DNA of 44,402 bases from NCBI GenBank assembly GCA_006503475.1, contig RSEH01000332.1:1-44402 (forward strand), written 5' to 3'. Below are positions 18,423 through 27,118 of the stretch, piece by piece (position 1 is the first letter of the stretch; each line of letters starts with the position of its first letter). The translations under genes and the position numbers were made by a program. A model generated the notes under the pieces. The model was not told the DNA's origin, did no database searches, and worked only from the letters and a program-made list of their open reading frames with translations. The stretch comes from Stentor roeselii. Lineage: Eukaryota > Ciliophora > Heterotrichea > Heterotrichida > Stentoridae.

Positions 18423-20696
18423 ATGAAAAATTTAGACTTAAAAGAAATGGAAAATTTGCTTCACTCTTTACCTGACGGAAGCTCCAAATGGCGACCTACA
18501 AGTCAACCAGTCAAAGTCGACCCTGAAGACTTTTGTCCTGATCCTGAAGACCTTTCATTCGATTCGAGCTGTGATTCAATAAACGAAGAAAACGTTTTCA
18601 TAAACAATATCTCTACAATGGCCTTAGAATCAACAATAATCCAGCGATCGCTTTGCATTCAACGCAACATTCGAGGCCAAAAAGCTTTGAATGTCCTTCG
18701 ATCTTTCCTTCAGCTGGTTTTGTTTAAAGCTAAAGTCGTTCAGATACAGTTGGTGGAACTTCAGGTCTTTCAGATGAGAAAAAAATCAGCTTCTCTTAAA
18801 ATTTACAAGTTTTTTTTAGAGCTTGTTGAGAACAAAAGGAAAAAAATACTGGAAAATAGAATTTTAAGGATCAGGGAAAATATTGCCTGCAGGAAAATTG
18901 GGAAAAATATTAAAGAATTTATTGAAAAGAGGAAAAATAGGATGGAAATAGTGAAAAAAAAAATTGCTGGAAGGAAAATATTGAAAAATATCAAAAAAAT
19001 GATAGAAAGAAGGAAAAATTTACTTCAAATTATTAGGAATAAAATTGCTGTAAGGAAAATTGTGAGATTTTTAAGAAGGATTATTGAGAAAAGGGTTTTT
19101 CTTTTGAATGAAATAAGAAGGAAAGTTGCTGCAAGGGTTATCTTGAGGTATCTTAAAATTTACAGGGAAAAAAGAAGAAATAACTTGAAAAAAATCAAGG
19201 AAAATATTGCTGCAAGAAAAATAGTCAAATTTATTCAAAATTTCCTCAAGAAGAGAGAATCTAATCTTGCTCAGATCAGAAGAAATATATGTGCTAGAAA
19301 AATTTTTAAGTTTTTGAGAAATGTTAGCATGAATAGAAATATTAGATTAGGTCAGATTAGACGGAAAATTGCTTCTCGAAAAATTCTCAATTTTTTAAGG
19401 AATTGTTTGAAGATAAAAAAAATTGCTTTAAGTAAAATAAAGGAGAAGATATGTGCTCGTAAAATTTTGAGGTGTTTTAAATTATTCAAGAAACATCGAG
19501 ACCTCAAGTTAACCCAAATAAAACAAAAAATCTCATCAAGAAAAATCCTAAAATTCCTTCAAAAATCTCTAAACCAGCGAAAATCCATTTTACATTCGCT
19601 AAAACAAAAAATCTCCTGCAGAAAAATACTAAATTTCCTTAAAAAACTCCTCGAAAATCGTAAACTGAAGCTATTAAAACTAAAACAAAACCTATACTCA
19701 AGAAAATTCCTAAAAAACCTTCGATTTTCTTTAAATCTCCGAAAGTCTTCATTATTAAAACTTCGCCAAAACATCTCAGCACGAAAAATAACAAATCTCT
19801 TCAAACTTTTCCTTTCTCACAAGAAGGCCTTTTCATCAAACCTCCTCGAAAAGTTCCGTTATCACTGCGCAGTATTAATCCAGAAGCATTTCCGAGGTTA
19901 TCTAATCCGAAAATCATTTAAATCCCTTCTAAAAGCGCGAGAGTCCAGATTAAAATCACTTCTCCTGGGTTGGAAAACTCGTCGAGTCTTAAAAAGTTCA
20001 GAAATAAGTTTTTTTAAGCTTCGCGCTCGTCACGACAGTTCTTTTCGTTTAGAATTCATTCAAAAAACTTACAATTTAATTGAAGGTCCTTGGGTGGTGA
20101 AGGCGAAACTACCTCCACATCGAAGAATTTTATATAAAAACTCAACAAAACAACTGCGAGTGAGTCATGAACGAAAACTTAGCAGTCAAAGTCTTGATGA
20201 TTCTGTTCAAAAAGAAAAGGAAATCAAGAAACAGGTGAAATTTTCGCTTAAACATCATGAGTCTCCCAAATTAAATGAACCGGATTTGAAAGCGAATCCA
20301 AAAAAATCGATTTTAAGGAGCAAGGGGAATAATCAGATTGTTGACTGGGAAAATTTTCAGGAAAAACTTGATAGGGTCTTTTTTGAAAGTGAAGGAAGAC
20401 TTTCTTTTGATGAATCTGGATTAGAAGGGTCGAAGGGAAGGAATTTGTTGTTTAGGAATCGCCCCAGGATGAAGAAAAAGCAGAAAAGATTGGAAATGAA
20501 AGAATGGAATGTTGATGATTTTGAAGTGGCTTGTGAGGAAGATACTCGAGATGTGAGAAGTTTTAAGTTTTTAGATGAAGGGAAAGTTCCTGTTTTAAAT
20601 GAGGGTTCGAGGTTCTGGAAGGAAATTGAAGTGAATTCTTTGTATATTAGTTTGAAAAAGGAATATAATTTCCTTAAGAGTGGTAGTTCAGCATAG
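18423..20696 (+). CDS. Protein with twelve 27-residue basic repeats and an IQ motif
   Basis: A 757-residue protein from MKNLDLKEMENLL to TAG; the frame is open 11 codons further up but without an ATG. After an acidic N-terminus and an IQ-like segment (CIQRNIRGQKAL) comes one degenerate repeat. Then residues 152-475 consist of exactly twelve 27-residue units with no insertion or deletion, consensus roughly x-x-I-A-x-R-K-I-x-x-F-L. Each unit is predicted helical and basic, so the array should form a long helical or solenoid rod. A good IQ motif follows (LIQKHFRGYLIRK), the calmodulin/myosin-light-chain binding type. The C-terminal third is polar and acidic. The repeats may be degenerate IQ motifs; I know no named family with this repeat. 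Confidence 0.85.
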   Translation: MKNLDLKEMENLLHSLPDGSSKWRPTSQPVKVDPEDFCPDPEDLSFDSSCDSINEENVFINNISTMALESTIIQRSLCIQRNIRGQKALNVLRSFLQLVLFKAKVVQIQLVELQVFQMRKKSASLKIYKFFLELVENKRKKILENRILRIRENIACRKIGKNIKEFIEKRKNRMEIVKKKIAGRKILKNIKKMIERRKNLLQIIRNKIAVRKIVRFLRRIIEKRVFLLNEIRRKVAARVILRYLKIYREKRRNNLKKIKENIAARKIVKFIQNFLKKRESNLAQIRRNICARKIFKFLRNVSMNRNIRLGQIRRKIASRKILNFLRNCLKIKKIALSKIKEKICARKILRCFKLFKKHRDLKLTQIKQKISSRKILKFLQKSLNQRKSILHSLKQKISCRKILNFLKKLLENRKLKLLKLKQNLYSRKFLKNLRFSLNLRKSSLLKLRQNISARKITNLFKLFLSHKKAFSSNLLEKFRYHCAVLIQKHFRGYLIRKSFKSLLKARESRLKSLLLGWKTRRVLKSSEISFFKLRARHDSSFRLEFIQKTYNLIEGPWVVKAKLPPHRRILYKNSTKQLRVSHERKLSSQSLDDSVQKEKEIKKQVKFSLKHHESPKLNEPDLKANPKKSILRSKGNNQIVDWENFQEKLDRVFFESEGRLSFDESGLEGSKGRNLLFRNRPRMKKKQKRLEMKEWNVDDFEVACEEDTRDVRSFKFLDEGKVPVLNEGSRFWKEIEVNSLYISLKKEYNFLKSGSSA
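18876..19847 (+). repeat. Twelve tandem 81-bp coding units (27-residue protein repeat)
   Basis: Aligning on the R-K-I core (ENIACRKI, KKIAGRKI, NKIAVRKI through to QNISARKI) gives twelve units of exactly 27 codons, 12 x 81 = 972 bp, counted residue by residue. The DNA copies are strongly diverged, so the period is preserved at protein level, not by recent DNA duplication. Confidence 0.9.
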
Positions 20697-20833
20697 TTGA
20701 TTTGTATTTAAAACTAAACTTTATTTCTAATCTTTATATCCTTGTTTTTTTTTCTCATCAAATACATATTTAAGCTTTCCAAGTCTAATACTTCTATTAT
20801 CTCTCAATTTACCTGATATAATCTTCTAATTAA

Positions 20834-21757
20834 CTACTTATGCCTCCCCTGGAAGGTATTCATTGAATGCTGGAAGCCAAAGGTATCTGAAAGTAAATCA
20901 CTGACCCATATAGGCAGTAAAGCTTTAAGCAAATTAGCAGTTTTCATGAAATTCGGCATCAAAAGCATTTCTTCATCAAACTTGACAGCTTTAACAATCC
21001 TCTTACCGACCCAGTCCTCATTCAACATGGGTACCAAGAAGTTAAATTTAGTTGTCACTCCTTTAAACATGCCAGTGTTGATGTAATAAGGACAAACGCA
21101 CGTCGTCTTCACAGCCGATTTCAAACTTTTCAACTCGTTTCGAAGAGAGTCGTCGATTCCAACAGCAGCGAATTTAGATCCGCAGTAGTCAGTCATTTTG
21201 CTTACTCCTCCAAGGCCGGCAACTGAAGCGATTGTCACGATGTGTCCTTTGTTTTTCTCTAGCATGCTTGGAAGGAATTCTTTTATCGTATAAAAGTGAG
21301 AAATCGCGTTTACTTTGAACGTTCGCTCGATTGACTCGTAGGGAATCTCCGTGATTAGTCTTCCTGATACTATTCCGGCGTTGTTGATAAGAATTGTTAT
21401 TGGTCCAAATGCTTTTCGACCAGCTTCAGCAGCAGCTTTGACAGACTCAATTGAAGTGACATCACACAAGACTCCTACAGCCATATCTTTCGAGATATTC
21501 TTGCATTCATAAGCTACCACCCTAGCTCTCTTATCATCAATATCAGCAATGATGACCTTCGCGCCTTGTCTGACGAATTCAAGAGCCATCTGTCGGCCAA
21601 TGCCACTTGCACCCCCTGTGATGAAAACGACTTCTCCAGCGAGTGACTTTCCTCTTCGAAATAAACCCAGCAGAGTTTTTAAGAAGAAGAGACCTATCAA
21701 GGCAGAGATAATGTAGTGGGAAGATGCATAAGACGTGATTCCTTCGACAATATCCAT
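20834..21757 (-). CDS. Short-chain dehydrogenase/reductase, SDR16C (retinol dehydrogenase/17-beta-HSD)-like
   Basis: An NAD(P)-dependent oxidoreductase of 307 residues, probably acting on a retinoid, steroid or other lipid alcohol. A single membrane anchor at about 14-33 is followed by the Rossmann core: TGGASGIG (47-54) for the cofactor, NNAG (125-128), catalytic S178 in TIASVAG, and Y191-x-x-x-K195 (YCGSK). The C-terminal segment CVCPYYINTGMFKGV matches the SDR16C/HSD17B11 branch (RDH10, RDHE2, HSD17B13), which are ER or lipid-droplet proteins. An Asp at the end of the second strand (ADIDD) favours NAD(H) over NADP(H). The substrate cannot be decided from sequence. Confidence 0.92.
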   Translation of the reverse strand: MDIVEGITSYASSHYIISALIGLFFLKTLLGLFRRGKSLAGEVVFITGGASGIGRQMALEFVRQGAKVIIADIDDKRARVVAYECKNISKDMAVGVLCDVTSIESVKAAAEAGRKAFGPITILINNAGIVSGRLITEIPYESIERTFKVNAISHFYTIKEFLPSMLEKNKGHIVTIASVAGLGGVSKMTDYCGSKFAAVGIDDSLRNELKSLKSAVKTTCVCPYYINTGMFKGVTTKFNFLVPMLNEDWVGKRIVKAVKFDEEMLLMPNFMKTANLLKALLPIWVSDLLSDTFGFQHSMNTFQGRHK

Positions 21758-21820
21758 TATTTGTGGGTGAAAATAGATAAGGTAAATATGAAAGAATTAC
21801 CAGAAAATTTAAGTTATCAC

Positions 21821-22146
21821 TAATCAATCCACAAGTTTCTTATAATGAAATTGGAAAAATGCATCAAAAGTAAATCCACAATTTTCTTATAAAAAATTAA
21901 AAATAATAAAGAATCATTCAATAATCCAAATAATCAACCATAATTATCTATCACTTCTAAATTCAATCCACAATTTTCTTCTAAAAGCTGAAAAAATAAT
22001 CCATTATAAATTCTTAAAAATCCAAATAATCAACCATAATTATCTATCACTTCTAAATTCAATCCACAATTTTTTTCTAAAAGCTCAAAAAATAATCCAT
22101 TATAAATTCTTAAAAAATCCAAATAATCAACCATAATTATCTATCA
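21821..22146. repeat. ~96-bp tandem repeat covering the 3' end of SPT6
   Basis: Two clear copies (21961-22056 and 22057 to about 22146, periods 96 and 97) and two increasingly degenerate copies to the left. Each contains TCCAAATAATCAACCATAAT and ATCTATCA. The last copy includes the SPT6 stop codon and its last codons, so the stop and 3' UTR have been tandemly copied outward. Confidence 0.9.
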
Positions 22147-25100
22147 TCTCTATTCCCTCTCTCAGTACAATCCTTCGCTAAATGTCCAGCTCCTCCACAA
22201 TTAAAGCACCCTTTTCCTTTGGCTTTACAATCCTTAGCAAGATGTCCTAAATTTCCACAATTTTTACAACTTCTATCATCCCTTTTTTCAAACCTTTCAT
22301 TTTTTTCAAACTTTTCAGGTTTTCCACCTCTAGGAGTTCTTTTTCCTCTTTTATCCTTGCGATCATCAGGAGTTAAATAATGATCAGGAGTGCGATCTCC
22401 AGCACTTAATCCTTCATACTCATCGCCCCTGGGGGTAGACTGAGAAGGATGCAGAGGAGTTCTAGGTTTTTCCTGCCTTCCCTTGATAGCCATATGACAA
22501 GAGGTGTCCATTGCAGGTGGTTTAGTCTTTTGCAGTTGAGTCTGATAAACTTTTTCCATCTGATGTCTTTTGAACCAGCCAATCAAATAATTAAGACTCG
22601 TGTGATAAGCTTCATGAAAGAACAGTCCTCTGGGTTTCACTTTAATGTACTCAGTGACAGTCTTTTCCTTGGGGATGTAATGAAGTAGCAGGAACTGAGG
22701 GTACTGTTCATTTATTGTAAAATAATAAGGAATTCTGCTTGGATTCGCTCTTTTTTCTTGTTTTAGCATCTGCACGATATTCACTGAATTATCTCGAAAC
22801 TTCGGGTTCGCCACTACATCTTTTGTGAGTTTCTCGCAAGGCATGATGTACCTGTCGATGATTTCTTGAAGTGAGTCATAAGTTTCATCTGAAATTCGAA
22901 AACGAGTGCCGAGCATGTTGATAGCAGGTTTGCCTTCTTCTATTATATCAAGGTGGGCGAATACATTCGTGTAGAACTTCCAAGTGCATGTCAAATGGTC
23001 CTGCCCTCGACTACTCGGGCGGAAAAGGCACTCGCCGATGTCCTTATCATCAAGAATGGCACAAGCTGACTTCAAGTTAATATTTTTAAACCTGACGTGA
23101 TTTACCACTCGAGGAACGTACTTCTGCCCTTGTCGGTATTCATCGTCTTCGAGACCTGCTTTTTCGTTCCAGTCTTCATCGAGTCTTTTAAAGGAATCGT
23201 CGAGTTTTTGAAGGAATTTTTTGTGGTCTTTGATGTCTTCGTCAAGAACACTCAGCCGAATGCGGAACATGTCGTAAGGCTTGATCTCGATTTTTATTAC
23301 ACGTGCTGTTAAAGACATGCCTTTGATGAAACCTTTCATGTCTTCTTTGGAAGGCGTGTGGTCGTCGAATATTTTAGTACTGTCGATGGAACCTCGTAGT
23401 CCACTTTCCAGTTTCACGACCAGGCAAGTGTTTTTCTCGTCGTAACCGATTACGGTACAGTTTACTAGCTTTTCTTCACCAAGCGTTTCACGGGTTTCTC
23501 CTGAGACTAGGTATAAAAGGTCTAAACCGTCTGGCTCTTTGAATTTGCACTCGCGCTGACCGCGCTCGTTTTTAGAAGGGGCTTCGAGTTCTAGCTTTAT
23601 AAATGCGATTATTTCTTTTATGTTTTCGTACTCTGGACGTTGTTCCAGTTTCTCCGTATAAAGCTGCAGGTCCAAGGTATCAATCAATTTAGGTTCTCTC
23701 ATAATTCTACTGATCGCTTCTTCCTCTTTAGTCCCTTTCGACTCCAGGGCGGACATAGCAATCATAACCGCATGTTTATAATGCTCAGGGTGTATCCTAG
23801 TAGAATCCAAAGGTTCATTCATTTCCTCATCCCTAGGAATATAAATAAACCCTGCAGCATTTTCAAATACTTTCGGTCCAAGACATTCTTTAGCAATAAG
23901 ACTTGCCCTCATTTTAAGTTTTCCTCTAAACTTCTTAAAAATCATTTCAAGCAATTTATACGCTTTTGCCTGGCCAAGTCCAGCGACATAAGCCAGAGGT
24001 GCCTGAAGGTGAGTATGAATGATGATCCTATTAATATCGACCTGTTCACTACAAACCACTTGACAAGCAACATTTTCCAGTTGCCATTCAAGTCTTTTAG
24101 AATTAACCAATTTCTGCATCGGGTCAAGATTGAGCAAAAGAGTCAAGTTTTCATTAGGATCCGATGACAGTGACAAAGTCTCAGCGACTGGAAAAAGACT
24201 GACCCTTCCAAGTGAAACAGCGATTTTCAGCAGGACATCTGAATCTGGCAACATCCCTTTGGCCCTTTGAGACGAAGCGAAAAGTTTAGGGACTTCAATT
24301 CCATGCATGAAGATTCTTTTTGTCAGTTCTTCTGAACGATCTGTGAGATTTGAAGTCTGGTCTTTTATCAGCTCGTTTAAATACCGGCGGATTATCAGAC
24401 TGTGAAGACAATTCGCTGCGATTATCACGGCGAACGGGTAGTGGTCTGTGATGATCCTGATTATGTCGGCTTTTTCTTTGTTGTAGATGTTTTTGTCAGT
24501 GGTCTTTAAAGTGTCGAACTTCCTGCAGGTTATTGTTCGGTACTCGTTGATCTCTGTCACATGCCCGTTGGAATCCATGACGATTACAACTGTTTTTCCG
24601 AAAAACTCCTCGTTTGGATCTGTCACGAAAACAAGGATTTTCCTTGATTTGTCAGAATCTTCTTTACAGAATAATGATGGCGCTGCAACTATTTCTCGGT
24701 ATTTGGACTTGCATCTTTCTATCACGATTTCTTCGGTTTTGTTGCAGAATTCGTTGTAAAGCTCTGTTGCGAAATCTTTGTACATCTCGATTAATGATTG
24801 TTGTAACACCTCGATTTTGAAGTCGTTCCAACTTATTTCAGAGTCGCTTGGCTCGTCGAATAAATAAAGAGGCTGGATTAGTGAAAGGATTTTGTCTCTT
24901 CTGGAATCGTCTGATACCATTACTTTGAACTCAGCGGTGATCCAACCGTTTTTCTCTGCTTTCCAAACGTCTGCCCAAAAGTCCAGGTCTATTGAATTTA
25001 AGGCCTTTCCTTCGATTGACTTTACTCGATATTGAGGGTGGTACAGTTCAAGAGCATGTCTTCCTGTTTCAGTAGGAGACGTGTAAAGTCTGACATACTT

Positions 25101-26525
25101 TTTGCACTCCTCTCTCACAAACTGACGAATATAAGGTAAACTAGCAATATCCCTCTTACAAACATTAACAGCAACCGACAGTACTTTAGTCACATCCTTA
25201 AACGACTCACCCAAAAAATCAAAAGCAAGACTTTCAGGAGATTCAGAAGACTGAGCGCATTTAAAAACCAAACTTCTTTCTCTCAAATTTTCCGAAAGTT
25301 CCAAAGGACTCATTCCAGAATTTTTCAAAAATCTCGGAATTTTCTCATAAGTTGCCTGAAAAATAGAGTCATTAATTGAATTCGACTTGTAAGTATAAAC
25401 AAAACAATCAACCCACTTCTGCAGATCAGCGATATCCTTGTAAAATTCAGGTGTATACCCTCGATGAATCAGTTCCTTCACCTGTCTAGGAACAATTTCC
25501 TTACTTCCTTCATAAAATCGTATCAATTTCGTGTTATCCTTAACAAACTCCCCCTTAATCTTGCTAATTGTATCATTTTCCGCCTTATAAATACATTTTC
25601 TAAACTCTTCCTTACTAAACCAAACAAAAGCCCAGTCATAATCCCACTTTTCCAATTCCCAAAGTTCCTTCTCAGTGATTTCAGGCATAAGAAGGTGTTT
25701 CTTATAAACCGCCATATAAGTCACTTCAAAGTTTCCAACTCTATAAAATTCAAGAAACCTGAAAACTTTCGTAAAAACCTGATTAAAGCTGAAATTTTTT
25801 CTCTCATAATCCGAATTTAAAAGTCTCAAAGTAAGCCATTCACTTTCCGCTTGTAATTCTTGAGGTGAAGGATTTTCACGATTTTTAAACCGATATTGAA
25901 GTCTTTCAGGCATATCAATTTTCATGATTTTTGTGAACTCTTCAGTGCTAAACCTTTCTTTTTTCTCAGCAGGTTCGAATTGTGGTTCAGGTTCTTTTGT
26001 GACTTCTTCAATCGGCTTATGTCCAAAGATGGCGGCGAGGGTCTGAAGGTCTGACTCTTCATGCATTCGATGATTTTCCTCGTCTGAAGCCTCTTCCATC
26101 AGGTCGTCGCTGTGGTCCTCGACTTTCGGCTTTCTTTTGATCAGAGATTCTGACTCGCCTTCGAGGTGGTCGTTGATGAGTTGAAGGTAATCGTCGTCTG
26201 ATTTGCGAAGACGTTTTCGCTTTTTCAACTTTGACTTCTTGGATTTCGGCTCTTCCATCACGGGTCGAAAGGGAATTTGGTCCTCGTCTGAAACGTCCTC
26301 GTCGGCTACTACGAAGCCGTCTTCTTGGTATACGTTTTCGTCTGACTCTTCTGAATCGTCTGGCTCTTCGGACCGGGAAAGGTTCGGCGAAGAGGATGAC
26401 TCGGATTCTTTGGAGTTTTTGACGGAGTCTTTCTCTTGTTTCATGAAAAATTTCGACTTCTTTAGATGGGAAGATTTTGATTTTGAAGTAGCTGCTTCAG
26501 GTACCTCGTCACTTAAATCACTCAT
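22137..26525 (-). CDS. SPT6: Transcription elongation factor Spt6 with C-terminal CCHC zinc knuckles
   Basis: Histone chaperone and elongation factor that travels with RNA polymerase II. The 1462-residue protein starts at MSDLSDEV. Acidic, disordered N-terminus (1-190, DE-rich as in all Spt6); core with a YqgF-like region (~640-760); helix-hairpin-helix at ~853 (AYVAGLGQAKAYKLL); S1 domain at ~1041-1110; tandem SH2 at ~1155-1325 (for example CLFRPSSRG, the phosphate-binding Arg of the first SH2). After a Pro/Thr-rich linker with T-P sites (~1350-1400) there are two CX2CX4HX4C zinc knuckles at 1420-1433 and 1440-1453. These knuckles are not part of animal or fungal Spt6 and suggest added RNA or DNA binding. 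Unspliced and 4.4 kb long. Confidence 0.96.
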   Translation of the reverse strand: MSDLSDEVPEAATSKSKSSHLKKSKFFMKQEKDSVKNSKESESSSSPNLSRSEEPDDSEESDENVYQEDGFVVADEDVSDEDQIPFRPVMEEPKSKKSKLKKRKRLRKSDDDYLQLINDHLEGESESLIKRKPKVEDHSDDLMEEASDEENHRMHEESDLQTLAAIFGHKPIEEVTKEPEPQFEPAEKKERFSTEEFTKIMKIDMPERLQYRFKNRENPSPQELQAESEWLTLRLLNSDYERKNFSFNQVFTKVFRFLEFYRVGNFEVTYMAVYKKHLLMPEITEKELWELEKWDYDWAFVWFSKEEFRKCIYKAENDTISKIKGEFVKDNTKLIRFYEGSKEIVPRQVKELIHRGYTPEFYKDIADLQKWVDCFVYTYKSNSINDSIFQATYEKIPRFLKNSGMSPLELSENLRERSLVFKCAQSSESPESLAFDFLGESFKDVTKVLSVAVNVCKRDIASLPYIRQFVREECKKYVRLYTSPTETGRHALELYHPQYRVKSIEGKALNSIDLDFWADVWKAEKNGWITAEFKVMVSDDSRRDKILSLIQPLYLFDEPSDSEISWNDFKIEVLQQSLIEMYKDFATELYNEFCNKTEEIVIERCKSKYREIVAAPSLFCKEDSDKSRKILVFVTDPNEEFFGKTVVIVMDSNGHVTEINEYRTITCRKFDTLKTTDKNIYNKEKADIIRIITDHYPFAVIIAANCLHSLIIRRYLNELIKDQTSNLTDRSEELTKRIFMHGIEVPKLFASSQRAKGMLPDSDVLLKIAVSLGRVSLFPVAETLSLSSDPNENLTLLLNLDPMQKLVNSKRLEWQLENVACQVVCSEQVDINRIIIHTHLQAPLAYVAGLGQAKAYKLLEMIFKKFRGKLKMRASLIAKECLGPKVFENAAGFIYIPRDEEMNEPLDSTRIHPEHYKHAVMIAMSALESKGTKEEEAISRIMREPKLIDTLDLQLYTEKLEQRPEYENIKEIIAFIKLELEAPSKNERGQRECKFKEPDGLDLLYLVSGETRETLGEEKLVNCTVIGYDEKNTCLVVKLESGLRGSIDSTKIFDDHTPSKEDMKGFIKGMSLTARVIKIEIKPYDMFRIRLSVLDEDIKDHKKFLQKLDDSFKRLDEDWNEKAGLEDDEYRQGQKYVPRVVNHVRFKNINLKSACAILDDKDIGECLFRPSSRGQDHLTCTWKFYTNVFAHLDIIEEGKPAINMLGTRFRISDETYDSLQEIIDRYIMPCEKLTKDVVANPKFRDNSVNIVQMLKQEKRANPSRIPYYFTINEQYPQFLLLHYIPKEKTVTEYIKVKPRGLFFHEAYHTSLNYLIGWFKRHQMEKVYQTQLQKTKPPAMDTSCHMAIKGRQEKPRTPLHPSQSTPRGDEYEGLSAGDRTPDHYLTPDDRKDKRGKRTPRGGKPEKFEKNERFEKRDDRSCKNCGNLGHLAKDCKAKGKGCFNCGGAGHLAKDCTERGNRDDR

Positions 26526-27118
26526 TTTTAAGACTTGGTGGGAGAGGGATTTTTGGGTTAGGGTTTTAAAGGTTATATGGGTGAGAATGGGGAAATGTGC
26601 AGAAGGAGGAATGGAGTGATTGGTTGGGGAAATTGGGAAATTTATTGTTTTTTGATGATTTTGGAATTTTTTGGATTAGTTTAGAATTTATATATTTTTA
26701 ATTTGGTGTGATTTTAAGGGTGAGTATATTTAGGAGTTTGTAGTAATTTTTCTTTATTGAATTAGGGTGTTAATGAGATATATAATGAAATTTAAGATTG
26801 GAGAAACTTTGGTATTATTATTTGAAGATACTCAAGTTAATTGTCATAAAGTTTCTCAATATGAAAATGCTTGTTTTAAAAATAATATTATTATATTTGA
26901 AGTTTTTGAAACTTTTCGAAAAAATCAAAATAAGCTACCTTATAAATTCCTTTTCGGGTACATTTAAAACTTATATTTAACTTCATCTTCTTCATTAATT
27001 AATAAAAAACCGAAAACTCAAAATCATCTTAAGTTCAACACTTCAGAGTTTTTTTGATTCAAAAAGAAAAATTATCAGATAAATCAGTTTGTAAATTCTA
27101 TCTTATAATTAAAAAATT
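26526..27118. other. Intergenic, divergent spacer between SPT6 and the 27119 gene
   Basis: 593 bp. The SPT6-proximal 250 bp is G-rich and C-poor on the + strand, then AT-rich. The only ORFs (from about 26767, 60-66 residues) are low-complexity and have no strong support. No RNA gene or repeat seen. Presumably holds both promoters. Confidence 0.5.

Noticed and set aside
18421-18435. GTATGAAAAATTTAG, a 15-mer with A at position 10, at the start of the repeat-protein gene
   Set aside because: It looks like an intron, but no in-frame ATG lies upstream (an in-frame TGA occurs at 18381) and removing it would delete the best start codon.
26767-26980. Two overlapping 60-66-codon ORFs
   Set aside because: AT-rich low-complexity sequence in a divergent promoter region, with no recognisable product and two frames equally open.
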